DNA from: an uncultured Erythrobacter sp.
GTDB lineage: Bacteria; Pseudomonadota; Alphaproteobacteria; Sphingomonadales; Sphingomonadaceae
Direction: 5' to 3'
Length of the DNA: 64,000 bases
NCBI GenBank assembly: GCA_947488755.1
Contig: CANLAD010000001.1
Span: 1,869,501 to 1,933,500 of the forward strand
Both the position numbers and the translations under genes were made by a program. Numbering within the stretch: position 1 is the first letter of the stretch; every line of letters begins with the position of its first letter. Shown piece by piece: positions 52,035 through 61,519 of the stretch. The notes below the pieces were generated by a model. It was not told the DNA's origin. It made no database searches and saw only the letters and a list, made by a program, of their open reading frames with translations.

Positions 52035-53474
52035 ATGGGATCTGCTCGCAGATCAATCAGAAACGTCGCGAGCGCTTCTATACTGGCCCTCGCCAGCTTG
52101 CAGGGCTGCGCGCTGCCTCAGCGCGGCGAGCGGCCTGCGCTCGAACAGGCGGTCTCCCTTCCCGAGCCCTGGACTTTCGCCGAAACTGGTGGCCAAGAGA
52201 TTGAGCTTGGCACCTATTGGCGGCTGCTCGACGATCCACTCCTCGACGAATTCATAGCGCAGGCGCGCGAACAAAATCTCGATATCGAACTGGCCATCGC
52301 GCAATTGCGCGCAGCCGATGCCGGACTACGCGAAGCGCGCGCCGGTCGTTTGCCGTCGGTGACCGGCGGCGGGAGTACCGGGCGCGAGTTCGGCGACCTT
52401 GCAAACGATGACATGTTTTTCTCGCTCGATGCCAGTTTCAACTGGGAGCTCGATCTGTTTGGGCGGATCAGCTCCGCCATCGACGCGTCCGAAGCCGATC
52501 TGGTCGCAGCAGGCTTCAATCTCGCTGACCTTGAACGCATAATCATCGCCAACGTAGCAATCCAGACGATCAACGCGCGCTCACTCGCCGCCCAACTGAA
52601 GATCGCACGCGCTTCGCTCGTTAATCAGGACGACAACCTCCAGATTGCCCGCTGGCGTAATCAGGCAGGGCTTGTCTCCATTCTCGACGTTGAACAGGCG
52701 CGCACTCAGCGAGGGCAAACCGCGGCCTCGATCCCATTGCTCCAAAGCGATCTGGCTGCGACCGCCAACGCCATCTCGACGCTTATCGGGGAGCCGCCGG
52801 GCGATGTGTACCGCGCGCTTCTCGCCGAACCGAGGGACGTCCCGCTGCCGCCGGTCGACCTCGCCATCGCGGCCCCTGCAGACATGCTGCGAATGCGGCC
52901 CGACGTGGGCGCGGCCGAGGCGCGTCTGGTGGGCGATCTGGAGCGTGTAGGGCTGGCGCGCACACAACTTTATCCCCTCGCGCGGCTGACCGGCACTGTT
53001 GGCACGTCCTCGTTCGGGGTCGACAACCTGTTCGACATCGTCACCGGCAATGTTTTTGCCAATGTGTCGCAACTCATATTCGATGCCGGGCGCACACGCG
53101 CGCAGATCGATGCGGCGCAGGCTATCGCCGATGGGTCGCTTGCCTCATGGCGGCAATCGATCCTGGTCGCGCTCGAAGACGTTGAAACCGCGTCGGTCGA
53201 TCTGCAAAACAATGAGGAGCGGGTTATCGCCTTGATCGAAGCGAGCGACGGCGCGCGCAATGCCGCCGTTCTGGGACGCAGCCAATATCAGGCGGGCCTG
53301 ATTGATTTCCAAGTGCTGCTCAATGTCGAAAGCGCACTCCTGAACGCGGAAACCTCGCAGATTTCCGCCGAAGCTGCGCGAGCGATTGCCTTCGTGCAAT
53401 TGGCGAGAGCCATGGGTGGCGGATGGCGCGCGCCGCTGCTGGAACCGGATGAAACAGGGAGCGGCGGAGAATGA
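52035..53474 (+). CDS. TolC/NodT-type outer-membrane efflux lipoprotein
   Basis: 479 residues. ATG 52035 opens a lipoprotein signal (MGSARRSIRNVASASILALASLQGC; lipobox LQGC). The mature part has the NodT opening YWRLLDDPLLDEFIAQAREQNLDIELAIAQLRAADAGLREARAG, long helices (QLKIARASLVNQDDNLQIARWRNQAGLVSILDVEQARTQRGQTAASIPLLQSDLAATANAISTLIGEPPG) and RPDVGAAEARLVGDLERVGLARTQLYP. It forms the outer-membrane duct of the adjacent MacAB-like pump. First gene of a four-gene operon with overlapping ends. Confidence 0.93.
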   Translation: MGSARRSIRNVASASILALASLQGCALPQRGERPALEQAVSLPEPWTFAETGGQEIELGTYWRLLDDPLLDEFIAQAREQNLDIELAIAQLRAADAGLREARAGRLPSVTGGGSTGREFGDLANDDMFFSLDASFNWELDLFGRISSAIDASEADLVAAGFNLADLERIIIANVAIQTINARSLAAQLKIARASLVNQDDNLQIARWRNQAGLVSILDVEQARTQRGQTAASIPLLQSDLAATANAISTLIGEPPGDVYRALLAEPRDVPLPPVDLAIAAPADMLRMRPDVGAAEARLVGDLERVGLARTQLYPLARLTGTVGTSSFGVDNLFDIVTGNVFANVSQLIFDAGRTRAQIDAAQAIADGSLASWRQSILVALEDVETASVDLQNNEERVIALIEASDGARNAAVLGRSQYQAGLIDFQVLLNVESALLNAETSQISAEAARAIAFVQLARAMGGGWRAPLLEPDETGSGGE

Positions 53475-54790
53475 GCGATGCGGCGGAACAGACGAGGGAT
53501 GAGGAAACCGGTATCGACGAGTTCCTGGGGGTAAAGGAGCGCCCGCGCTGGCGGCGCTGGATGAAGTACTGGCTCCCTGCGCTTGGCATACTGGTCCTGA
53601 TCTTCGCCGTTTCGACCTGCTCGGGCAGCGACGGCGATCCGACCTACATCACTGAGGAAGTGACCAAGGAATCGCTCGATATAACTGTCACCGCGACCGG
53701 CAACCTTCGCCCTACGAACCAGGTAACGGTCGGCGCGGAAGTCACCGGCCCGGTGGATGAAGTGCTTGTCGATGTGAACGATCGGGTGACACGCGGGCAG
53801 GTGATTGCCGTCATCAATACCGAGATCATCGATCAACAGATCGCGCAATCGCGGGCCAATCTGAATGCCGCCAGAGCGAGCCTTGTCCAGGCGCAGGCCT
53901 CGCTGGAAGCGACCAATGCGCAGTTGGTGCGCTTCAAGGAGGTGCGCGAGTTGTCCGGCGGCCAGGTGCCGTCGCTGATCGAGTTGGAGCAGGCAGAAGC
54001 CGCCGCAGAGCGCGACCGGGCGACGGTGGCCTCCGCTCGAGCGAATATCGAGGCCGCACAGGCGACTTTGGGTGCGAATCTCACCACACGGTCGCGCGCG
54101 GTGATCCGCTCTCCGGTAACTGGTGTGGTACTCGCGCGTCAGGTTGAGGTAGGGCAAACAGTTGTCGCTTCCTTCAACACGGTCACGCTATTCGTCATCG
54201 CCGAAGACCTTGCGGCTATGCAATTGCGTGTTTCCGTTGACGAGGCGGATGTCGGGCAGGTTAAATCCGGTCAGGACGCCAGCTTCACGGTGGATGCCTA
54301 CCCCGGGCGCAGGTTTCCGGCCACGGTCGATCGGGTTGATCTCGCCTCCGGCAACACGGTCAACGAGCAGGCGGGCGGTGCGGCTGCCGCTGCTGCGGGT
54401 GGCTCGGTGGTGAGCTACGAAGCGCGCCTGACGGTTCAGAACCCCGATGGCCTGTTGCGCCCGGGCATGACCGCGACCGCGACCATCGCCACACAGTCGA
54501 CAGGGCCGGTCCTGCTGGTTCCCAATGCCGCCTTGCGCTTCCGACCCGATGAAGAGGAAGAGAGCGAAGGAGGCGTACTAAATGTGAGTGTCGGACTGGA
54601 AGAACAGGAGCAGGAAGCCACGATCGGCGTTGGCAGCAGGCAGGTGGTGCAGGTTCTCGAAGCCGATGGGACACTTCGCGGCGTGGATGTCGTGACCGGC
54701 AGAAGCGACGGACGTCGCACCGTCGTTCGATCGACCGATCTGGAAGCCGGCATGGAGGTCGTTACCGGGAAAGAGGCGCAAGGAGGATGA
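53471..54790 (+). CDS. Periplasmic adaptor (MacA/HlyD-type membrane fusion protein)
   Basis: 439 residues. An N-terminal cytoplasmic stretch, one membrane anchor (YWLPALGILVLIFAVSTCSG, ~35-55), lipoyl half LDITVTATGNLRPTNQVTVGAEVTGPVDEVLVDVNDRVTRGQVIAVI, an alpha-hairpin with QSRANLNAARASLVQAQASLEATNAQLVRFKEV, the second lipoyl half AVIRSPVTGVVLARQVEVGQTV, and a beta-barrel/MP domain. It joins the inner-membrane ABC transporter to the TolC-like duct. ATGA overlaps at both ends. Confidence 0.94.
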   Translation: MSDAAEQTRDEETGIDEFLGVKERPRWRRWMKYWLPALGILVLIFAVSTCSGSDGDPTYITEEVTKESLDITVTATGNLRPTNQVTVGAEVTGPVDEVLVDVNDRVTRGQVIAVINTEIIDQQIAQSRANLNAARASLVQAQASLEATNAQLVRFKEVRELSGGQVPSLIELEQAEAAAERDRATVASARANIEAAQATLGANLTTRSRAVIRSPVTGVVLARQVEVGQTVVASFNTVTLFVIAEDLAAMQLRVSVDEADVGQVKSGQDASFTVDAYPGRRFPATVDRVDLASGNTVNEQAGGAAAAAAGGSVVSYEARLTVQNPDGLLRPGMTATATIATQSTGPVLLVPNAALRFRPDEEEESEGGVLNVSVGLEEQEQEATIGVGSRQVVQVLEADGTLRGVDVVTGRSDGRRTVVRSTDLEAGMEVVTGKEAQGG

Positions 54791-55509
54791 GCGCCCAGCC
54801 TCTCATCAAACTTGAAGGCATTACCAAGGTGTTCGGCACGGGCGCCGCTGCCTTCAAGGCTCTCAAAGGCGTCGACCTTGCGATCGATCGGGGGCAGTTC
54901 GTCGCCATCATGGGGCCATCGGGTTCGGGCAAATCGACCACGATGAATATTCTGGGCTGCCTAGACACGCCGACCGACGGCATATTCAGATTTCGCGGTG
55001 TCGAAGTGCAGAAGATGGGCCGCGATCAGCGCAGCCTCCTGCGCCGACGATATCTCGGCTTCGTTTTTCAGGGCTTCAATCTGCTTTCGCGCACGACTGC
55101 CCTCGAAAACGTCGAATTGCCGCTGTTGTACCGGGGCGAGAAGAAAAACCTTCGGCAGGAGGCGGCTATGCGGGCGCTCGATCAGGTCGGGTTGGCTCCC
55201 TGGGCCAAGCACACGCCGGCCGAACTTTCGGGCGGGCAGCAGCAGCGTGTCGCGATCGCCCGTGCACTCGTATCGGAACCCGACGTGCTGCTCGCCGATG
55301 AGCCGACCGGCAACCTCGATACAGAGCGCTCGATCGAAATCATGGAATTGATGCGCGATCTCAATGCAGGCGGTATCACCGTAATCATGGTCACGCATGA
55401 GGAAGAGATGGCTGCGTTCGCCAAGACGGTGATTCATTTTCGCGATGGACTGGTCGAGCGCACCGAACGCGGCGCGCGCAGCCTTGATGTGGCGCAGGGG
55501 ACCGCCTGA
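54787..55509 (+). CDS. MacB/LolD-type ABC transporter ATP-binding protein
   Basis: 240 residues: Walker [11 protein letters not shown]-loop [29 protein letters not shown] signature [15 protein letters not shown], Walker [15 protein letters not shown]-loop [10 protein letters not shown]. It powers the permease encoded one base downstream. In E. coli MacB ATPase and permease are one chain; here they are separate genes. Confidence 0.95.
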   Translation: MSAQPLIKLEGITKVFGTGAAAFKALKGVDLAIDRGQFVAIMGPSGSGKSTTMNILGCLDTPTDGIFRFRGVEVQKMGRDQRSLLRRRYLGFVFQGFNLLSRTTALENVELPLLYRGEKKNLRQEAAMRALDQVGLAPWAKHTPAELSGGQQQRVAIARALVSEPDVLLADEPTGNLDTERSIEIMELMRDLNAGGITVIMVTHEEEMAAFAKTVIHFRDGLVERTERGARSLDVAQGTA

Positions 55510-56705
55510 TGCTTGGCGCGACATTCCTCCTCGCTTTGCGCGAGATCCGGCGGCATCTCATGCGCTCGATCCTGACGACTTTGGGTATCATTATCGGCGT
55601 TGCCGCGGTGGTGACCATGGTCACCCTTGGCAATGGCGTCACCGCGTCCGTGCAGGAGGAGATTTCCTCGCTCGGCTCCAGCAACTTCATCGTCTTCCCG
55701 GTCCGGGTCGATCAGGGTCCGACCCGCCCGTTCGAGCTTGAGGACGTGGAGGCGGTCGAACAGCAGATCGCAGGCGTTGAAGTCGCCGCGGGGAACGTCG
55801 GAGCGAGCGCGACGGCGTTCTACAACGGACAGGATTGGGATACCCGGGTGACCGGCGCGGACAGCAAGTTCCTCGAAGCGCAATCGATCCAGGTAACGGA
55901 GGGGCGGAGGTTTTCCGAGAGCGAAGAAACTTCCGGCCAGAATGTCTGCCTGCTCGGCACAAAAGTGCGCGATTCTTTGTTTCTGCCCGATGTGAGCCCG
56001 GTGGGTGAGCAAATGCGGCTTGGCGACGTGCCGTGCACCGTGATCGGCGTTCTCGAAGAGCGCGGACAGGGCGGCGGCGGGGCGGACGACGATGACGCTG
56101 TGTTCATGCCGCTCAAAACGGTTCAACGAAGGTTCCGCGGCAACGACAGCATCGACTATTTCGTCCTGAAATACGACGCCGCCTATGCGACCTCCGTCAT
56201 TCAGGAATCGCTGATCGGTCTGCTGCGCGAACGGCGCGTGTTGCAGGGCGATGCTCCGAACGACTTCAACATCATCGACACCGCTCAAGTCAACGACGCG
56301 CTTGGTGCGGTGACCGGGGCGCTGACCGCGATGGTTGCAGTTATCGCCTCGATCAGCCTGCTCGTGGGCGGGATCGGTATCATGAACATCATGCTCGTAT
56401 CCGTGACCGAACGTACGCGGGAGATCGGCATACGCCTCGCCATCGGCGCGCTGGCGAGCGAGGTTCGCCTGCAATTCCTGACCGAAGCCATCGTTTTGTG
56501 CGCATTGGGAGGGTTGGTCGGGCTATTGCTCGCTTTCGTCGCCTCGATCTCCCTTGCCGGGGTGATCGACGTTCCGTTCGTTTTCGATCCGACGATCAAT
56601 ATCGTCAGCTTTCTGTTCGCAGCAGGGATGGGCATCGTCTTTGGATATTACCCCGCCCGGCGCGCCTCAGAGCTCGATCCGATCGACGCGCTGAGACATG
56701 AATGA
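55509..56705 (+). CDS. MacB-type ABC transporter permease (FtsX fold)
   Basis: 398 residues. TM1 is MRSILTTLGIIIGVAAVVTMVTLGNGV; a large periplasmic MacB_PCD domain (~50-270) begins SLGSSNFIVFPVR; three C-terminal segments are MVAVIASISLLVGGIGIMNIMLVSVTERTREIGIRLAIGA, AIVLCALGGLVGLLLAFVASISL and INIVSFLFAAGMGIVFGYYPARRAS. Mechanotransmission-type exporter of drugs, peptides or lipids with the upstream adaptor. Stop and start overlap (TGATG). Confidence 0.95.
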   Translation: MLGATFLLALREIRRHLMRSILTTLGIIIGVAAVVTMVTLGNGVTASVQEEISSLGSSNFIVFPVRVDQGPTRPFELEDVEAVEQQIAGVEVAAGNVGASATAFYNGQDWDTRVTGADSKFLEAQSIQVTEGRRFSESEETSGQNVCLLGTKVRDSLFLPDVSPVGEQMRLGDVPCTVIGVLEERGQGGGGADDDDAVFMPLKTVQRRFRGNDSIDYFVLKYDAAYATSVIQESLIGLLRERRVLQGDAPNDFNIIDTAQVNDALGAVTGALTAMVAVIASISLLVGGIGIMNIMLVSVTERTREIGIRLAIGALASEVRLQFLTEAIVLCALGGLVGLLLAFVASISLAGVIDVPFVFDPTINIVSFLFAAGMGIVFGYYPARRASELDPIDALRHE

Positions 56706-56831
56706 TGTGATCGCAACTCAAACGCTCACTTGCGCTGATGCGGGTCAGTTTCCGAGCGGTAATCGCCAGTTTCCGTTGGCGGCCCGCCTCTCTTCATGAC
56801 GGGCGGCTTTCTCTGCCAATAGGCAAAAAGC

Positions 56832-56905
56832 TGGATGCCCCGTGAGGATTCGAACCTCAATTGACGGAGTCAGAGTCCGCAGTCTTACCATTAGACGACG
56901 GGGCA
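56832..56905 (-). tRNA. tRNA-Gln (CUG anticodon)
   Basis: Minus strand 74 nt with encoded CCA. Acceptor TGCCCCG pairs with CGGGGCA, D-arm is GTCTAATGGTAAGAC, the anticodon loop is CTCTGAC with CTG, and the T-arm is TGAGG-TTCGAAT-CCTCA. It lies in the 360-bp gap between the efflux operon and the Ppx/GppA gene. The rest of the gap shows no other gene. Confidence 0.97.
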
Positions 56906-57065
56906 TCGTGGCCGGGCGGAATCGCCTGGCGACACGCGTTGCGCGTCCTAGGTTTGCCTTGACGCCGGGTCAAGAGCACCCTCGCTTGCTCTCAAGCGCC
57001 GCTTCGGTTAGCCTGCCTCCAGGTTCCGGCGCCGCTTTCGCGCCGGTGAACAGAAAGAATGGTTT

Positions 57066-58334
57066 ATGGCGGATACGCGTCCGCCGGACACAGATAATTA
57101 TGCTGGTACCAAACGGAGCGATACGTCCGGCAAAGTAGCCGATTTTCGCTACAAGTGCTCCCCCCAGCCAAAAAACGGCCACGCGCGCCCTGCGAAGGGC
57201 AGGCGCGATGAAAAGACCCCCTGCCTTTCGCAGCGCGATAACAGGTCCACGAGTGGTTCAAGCACCACTTCGTCCACGAAAGCGCACAAGATCAGCGTTG
57301 CCGCGCGGCACGGCCATGAACATGGCGCGCAAGCCTACGCCGCGCTTGATCTGGGCACCAATAATTGTCGTCTTCTGATCGCGCGACCCTCGGGCCGCGA
57401 CTTCACCGTGATCGATGCTTTCAGCCGTGTGGTGAAGCTGGGTGAAGGGTTGGCGACGAGCGGGCGATTGTCCGACGAGGCGATGGATCGAACGCTCAAG
57501 GCGCTGACGATCTGTGCCGACAAGCTCAAGCGCCGCAGGGTCCGCCTTGCCCGGTCGGTCGCGACCGAGGCTTGCCGCCGGGCGGCCAATGGCCCGTCAT
57601 TCATCGAGCGCGTGCGTGAAGAGACGGGGATTGCGCTCGATATCATCAGCGCGGAGGAAGAGGCACGGCTGGCAGTACTTGGCTGTCACATTCTGCTTGA
57701 AGAAGGGGATGGTCCGGCGATCATCTTCGATATTGGCGGTGGCTCGACGGAGCTTGTCCTCGTCGAACCGGGAGGCAAGATCCCTCGTATAGTCGATTGG
57801 CAGAGCGTGCCTTGGGGTGTCGTTTCGCTGACCGATACGGTCGGTCGCATGGAAGACGGGCGCGATGCGCGGTTGTCGCGTTATGCAAGAATGCGCGAGA
57901 TCGTGGCGACCAGCTTCGCTCCGTTCGCAGATCGGATAGCCTCGGCCGCCACACGGAATGATATCCGACTGCTGGGGACCAGTGGGACCGTCACGACGCT
58001 TGCCAGCCTTCACCTCGAACTGCCGCAATACGATCGCAAGGCCGTGGACGGACTGATCGTGCCATCGCGCGCGATGCGGGACATCAGCAGCGCGCTATCG
58101 GGTATGTCGCCCGGAGAACGCAGTGAGCTGCCCTGTATCGGTCGCGACCGCTCGGAATTGGTCGTCGCGGGCTGTGCGATCCTAGAATCAATCCTTGACC
58201 TGTGGCCTGCAGACCGACTCGGGGTTGCGGATCGCGGTATTCGCGAGGGGATTCTGCGCAGCCTGATGGCCGCGGAACGCCACAGCGAACGCAGCCTTCA
58301 AGCACTGCACAAAATGCGCAACGGAAGCAATTGA
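57066..58334 (+). CDS. Ppx/GppA family phosphatase
   Basis: 422 residues. ASKHA-type core from ~90: YAALDLGTNNCRLLIARPSG (phosphate 1), KALTICADKLKRRRVRLARSVATEACRRAANG, IISAEEEARLAVLG, IIFDIGGGSTELVL (phosphate 2) and RLLGTSGTVTTLASLHL. It hydrolyses polyphosphate or pppGpp; which one is not decidable. The N-terminal ~90 residues are hydrophilic and unusual for the family; an internal start nearer the core cannot be excluded. rlmE follows 4 bp later. Confidence 0.9.
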   Translation: MADTRPPDTDNYAGTKRSDTSGKVADFRYKCSPQPKNGHARPAKGRRDEKTPCLSQRDNRSTSGSSTTSSTKAHKISVAARHGHEHGAQAYAALDLGTNNCRLLIARPSGRDFTVIDAFSRVVKLGEGLATSGRLSDEAMDRTLKALTICADKLKRRRVRLARSVATEACRRAANGPSFIERVREETGIALDIISAEEEARLAVLGCHILLEEGDGPAIIFDIGGGSTELVLVEPGGKIPRIVDWQSVPWGVVSLTDTVGRMEDGRDARLSRYARMREIVATSFAPFADRIASAATRNDIRLLGTSGTVTTLASLHLELPQYDRKAVDGLIVPSRAMRDISSALSGMSPGERSELPCIGRDRSELVVAGCAILESILDLWPADRLGVADRGIREGILRSLMAAERHSERSLQALHKMRNGSN

Positions 58335-58338
58335 GGCC

Positions 58339-59004
58339 ATGGCACGGTCAGGACGTAATCCCGATCGTCGCGTGCGCACGGCGAAGAAGCGCACGGCGAG
58401 CTCCACGCGCTGGCTCGAACGCCAGCTCAATGACCCCTACGTCAAGCAGGCCAAAGCTGACGGGTATCGGAGCCGCGCGGCCTACAAGCTACTTGAGCTC
58501 GACGAGCGTTTCGGTCTGATTCGCGGCGCGAAGAGGGTCGTCGATCTCGGCATCGCCCCAGGCGGATGGAGCCAGGTCGTGCGTGCGAGAGCGCCGAAAG
58601 CGCAAGTGGTCGGTATCGATCTGTTGCCAACCGATCCGATCGAAGGCGTGACTATCTTCGAAATGGATTTCATGGACGATGGCGCGCCCGCCGCGCTGGA
58701 AGAAGCGCTGGGCGGAACACCCGATCTCGTCCTGTCCGACATGGCGGCCAATACCGTCGGCCACAAGCAGACCGATCACCTGCGCACGATGGCGCTGGTG
58801 GAGGCGGGCGCCTGGTTTGCGACTGAAACGCTGGAACCAGGCGGCGCTTTTGTCGCGAAGGTGCTGGCGGGCGGGACCGATGCTGAATTGCTGTCGCTGC
58901 TCAAGAAACACTTCACCAGCGTGAAACATGCAAAGCCACCGGCGAGCCGCAAGGGCTCAACCGAATGGTACGTCGTGGCGCAGGGGTTCAAGGGTCCGGC
59001 GTAG
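58339..59004 (+). CDS. rlmE: 23S rRNA 2'-O-ribose U2552 methyltransferase
   Basis: 221 residues, RlmE/FtsJ fold. RSRAAYKLLELDERFGLIRGAKRVVDLGIAPGGWSQVV (catalytic Lys in AAYKL and SAM loop), LSDMAANTVGHKQTDHLRTMAL (catalytic Asp), GGAFVAKVLAGG (Lys) and RKGSTEWYVVAQGFKG (Glu) complete the K-D-K-E tetrad. Methylates U2552 in the A-loop of 23S rRNA. Basic N-terminal extension, common in alphaproteobacteria. Confidence 0.97.
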   Translation: MARSGRNPDRRVRTAKKRTASSTRWLERQLNDPYVKQAKADGYRSRAAYKLLELDERFGLIRGAKRVVDLGIAPGGWSQVVRARAPKAQVVGIDLLPTDPIEGVTIFEMDFMDDGAPAALEEALGGTPDLVLSDMAANTVGHKQTDHLRTMALVEAGAWFATETLEPGGAFVAKVLAGGTDAELLSLLKKHFTSVKHAKPPASRKGSTEWYVVAQGFKGPA

Positions 59005-59013
59005 GCGGAGACC

Positions 59014-59724
59014 TCACAGGCTTGGCGTGCTGTCGTCCTCTTCAGGCGTCGCTTCCTGATCTTCCAGCTCGCTCTCGGTCACCATTCCCGAACCGCCCGC
59101 ATCGACGTCCTCTTCGCCCTCAAGCGCATCTTCTTCAGGCGCGGGGGGCGTGAATTCGGGGAGCGGCAATCCGCCGCCCTGCTCATTCATGTAGAGCGCG
59201 ACGGCGGCGCGATCCTCGATGCTGGAAAGACCTGCAAAGCCCATCTTCGTGCCGTCGATATAGCCGCGTGGGTTGGCGAGCCACTCGTTCATCTCTTCCC
59301 AGCCCCAGGCGCCGCCAAAGCTCGCCATCGCGCTGGAGTAGGTGTAGTCGGACTTCGCGCCGACATTCGCGCCCATGATCCCATGCAGGTTCGGGCCGAC
59401 ACCGTTCGCACCGCCTGCGTTGATCGAATGACAGGCCGAGCATTTGGCATAGACCTTTTCGCCGTCCGCCGCGCTTACGAGAGTCAGCGCTTCAGCCATT
59501 GTCATCTGCGCAGCGCCATCGCCCTCGACCTCGACGCCTTCGATCACGTAACCCAACTGCTCGGGCCGCTGCGGATCGTCGCCGTGAAAATACTTGCCCG
59601 CAAGGATCGAAAGGCCGAGGCCAAGCCCTGCCGCGAACAGAACCCAGCCAGCGGCCGTGTTGAACAGGTCGCCCGAACTGTCTTGCATGTCGGGCGTGGT
59701 GGATTGCGTGTCTGTATCTGCCAT
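59014..59724 (-). CDS. Membrane-anchored c-type cytochrome (c552-like)
   Basis: 236 residues. An N-terminal anchor, FNTAAGWVLFAAGLGLGLSILAG (~20-42), then one haem c site KCSACHS (C-x-x-C-H), GVGPNLHGIMG and the axial Met in DGTKMGFAGLS. A low-complexity acidic tail (~190-236) with EEDALEGEEDVDAGG follows. Similar proteins carry electrons to cytochrome oxidase. Divergent from pheA with ~130 bp between. Confidence 0.93.
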   Translation of the reverse strand: MADTDTQSTTPDMQDSSGDLFNTAAGWVLFAAGLGLGLSILAGKYFHGDDPQRPEQLGYVIEGVEVEGDGAAQMTMAEALTLVSAADGEKVYAKCSACHSINAGGANGVGPNLHGIMGANVGAKSDYTYSSAMASFGGAWGWEEMNEWLANPRGYIDGTKMGFAGLSSIEDRAAVALYMNEQGGGLPLPEFTPPAPEEDALEGEEDVDAGGSGMVTESELEDQEATPEEDDSTPSL

Positions 59725-59854
59725 TGCGGCGTCCCTTTATAGCCGCCCCGGCGCCTTCGCAAGGCGAATCCCGTCACCAATCGGTGCACGAATTGCACGC
59801 ATGTCGGCTCACCGCTTGCCGCTGCCTGTCGCGCGTTCTAGCAGCCTTGTAATT

Positions 59855-60766
59855 ATGCGCAGCTTCCCCGCACCCGCCCTCGCTCTTGTCGATGAATTGC
59901 GCGCCGCGGCGAGCGCCAGTCCCGCGAATGCGGTCGCCTTTCAGGGTTCGCCCGGTGCCAACTCACACCGCGCCGCGCGTGAGGCGCTGCCCGACGCCCT
60001 GCCTCTGCCCTGCTTCAGTTTCGAGGATGCGCTGGAAGCGGTGAAGGACGGGCGGGCAGGCCGCGCGATCATCCCGATCGAGAATTCGCAGCATGGGCGG
60101 GTGGCCGACATCCATTTTCTGTTGCCGGAGAGCGGTCTTGCCATCGTGGGCGAATACTTCATGCCGATCCATCATGCACTGATGGGGTGCGGCGAAGGGC
60201 CGTTCGAGGCGGCCTACAGCCATCCTCAAGCGCTCGGGCAATCGCGGCTGTTTCTGCGCAATCGCGGGATCGTCCCGCTCAGTTATGCGGATACGGCAGG
60301 GGCCGCGGCGTTCGTCGCTGAGAAGGGTGATCCGAAGTTCGCTGCGATCGCGCCGGCTATTGCCGCCGAACTTTACGGCCTGAACATCGTGGAGAACCAT
60401 GTCGAGGATAGCGCCGACAACATGACCCGCTTCGTGGTGCTCGCCGACAAGCCCGCCTTCCTGACGGTCGATCCGGAGAAGCCCGCGATCACCACCTTCG
60501 TTTTCGAGGTCAAGAATATCCCCGCCGCGCTCTACAAAGCGATGGGCGGCTTCGCGACCAACGGGGTCAATATGACCAAGCTCGAAAGTTACCAGGACGG
60601 CACAAGTTTTTCTGCAACAAGCTTTTATGCCGATATCATTGGTGCGCCTGGCGATCCGGCGGTCGACCGCGCGCTGGAAGAATGCGCGTTTCATTCCAAA
60701 GAGCTTCGCATCCTGGGATCCTACCCTCAGGCGCGGGCGCGCGGTTGGGGCGGTGTCTCGCGATAG
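59855..60766 (+). CDS. pheA: Prephenate dehydratase
   Basis: 303 residues from ATG 59855. Catalytic domain: VAFQGSPGANSHRAAREAL, RAGRAIIPIENSQHGRVADIHFLLPESGLAIVGEYFMPIHHAL, YSHPQALGQSRLFL, NMTRFVVLADK (conserved T-R-F). The ACT domain binds phenylalanine: TTFVFEVKNIPAALYKAMGGFATNGVNMTKLESYQDG. Converts prephenate to phenylpyruvate; feedback control by Phe is expected. Longer upstream frame lacks similarity. Confidence 0.96.
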   Translation: MRSFPAPALALVDELRAAASASPANAVAFQGSPGANSHRAAREALPDALPLPCFSFEDALEAVKDGRAGRAIIPIENSQHGRVADIHFLLPESGLAIVGEYFMPIHHALMGCGEGPFEAAYSHPQALGQSRLFLRNRGIVPLSYADTAGAAAFVAEKGDPKFAAIAPAIAAELYGLNIVENHVEDSADNMTRFVVLADKPAFLTVDPEKPAITTFVFEVKNIPAALYKAMGGFATNGVNMTKLESYQDGTSFSATSFYADIIGAPGDPAVDRALEECAFHSKELRILGSYPQARARGWGGVSR

Positions 60767-60838
60767 CGTGTTGCACACTCACGGCGGCCATGTCACCACG
60801 GACAGCGGGACAACGGGGCTATCGGCAAGGGCGAAACA

Positions 60839-61519
60839 ATGGCGAATGCCGGCGCACAGGCGGCGCAGACCCCGGATGGCTGGAGCGAGTTGCGCAGCGA
60901 TCCGGATATTCAGTTCGAGCCGGTGGTCATTCCCCCGCGCCCTCCGCGTGAGCCGGGCATGTTCGAGAAGATCTTCGACGCCATCGCCCAATTTCTTGGA
61001 GAGATTCTCTCCCCGGTCGGGCAGGCCTTGGGGGTTTCCTGGCCGGTACTGCAATGGATCCTGCTGGGCGGGCTGGCGCTGTTCATCCTCATCTTTCTCC
61101 TGCGCATGATAGGGCCGCTTGCACACCGCGCATCAATGGGGCGGGGGGTAAAGGACGAGTCGGACTGGCGCCCGGATCGCGACGAGAGCCTCGCCCTCCT
61201 CGAAGATGCGGATCGACTCGCGGCCGACGGGCACTTCGCCGAAGCGACGCGCCTGTTGCTGAAGCGCAGCGTCGGACAGATCGCGGCTGCACGCCCGGAC
61301 TGGGTCGAACCCTCGAGCACCGCACGCGAAATCTCCGCGCTGCCCGAATTGTCCGAAGCCGCCCGCGCTGCCTTCCGTACCATTGCCGAACGGGTCGAGC
61401 GCAGTCTGTTCGCACTTCGCGCGCTCAATCGCGGCGATTGGGAAGCTGCGCGCGAAGCCTACGCCTCTTTCGCGCTCGCCCGGATCGAGCGTGATCAGCG
61501 CATGGGGAGTGCTCAGTGA
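60839..61519 (+). CDS. DUF4129-type membrane protein
   Basis: 226 residues. One membrane span (VLQWILLGGLALFILIFLLRMI, ~70-92) with a Pro-rich front (EPVVIPPRPPREPG). The C-terminal domain has LALLEDADRLAADGHFAEATRLLLKRSVGQI, a helical DUF4129-like block. First of an operon with DUF4350, MoxR and DUF58 proteins, a module common in proteobacteria and linked to envelope or transglutaminase-like systems. No precise role. Confidence 0.78.
   Translation: MANAGAQAAQTPDGWSELRSDPDIQFEPVVIPPRPPREPGMFEKIFDAIAQFLGEILSPVGQALGVSWPVLQWILLGGLALFILIFLLRMIGPLAHRASMGRGVKDESDWRPDRDESLALLEDADRLAADGHFAEATRLLLKRSVGQIAAARPDWVEPSSTAREISALPELSEAARAAFRTIAERVERSLFALRALNRGDWEAAREAYASFALARIERDQRMGSAQ

Noticed and set aside
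56778-56815. Possible terminator after the efflux permease
   Set aside because: Only a 5-bp GC stem with a short T-run can be drawn; too weak to list as a feature.
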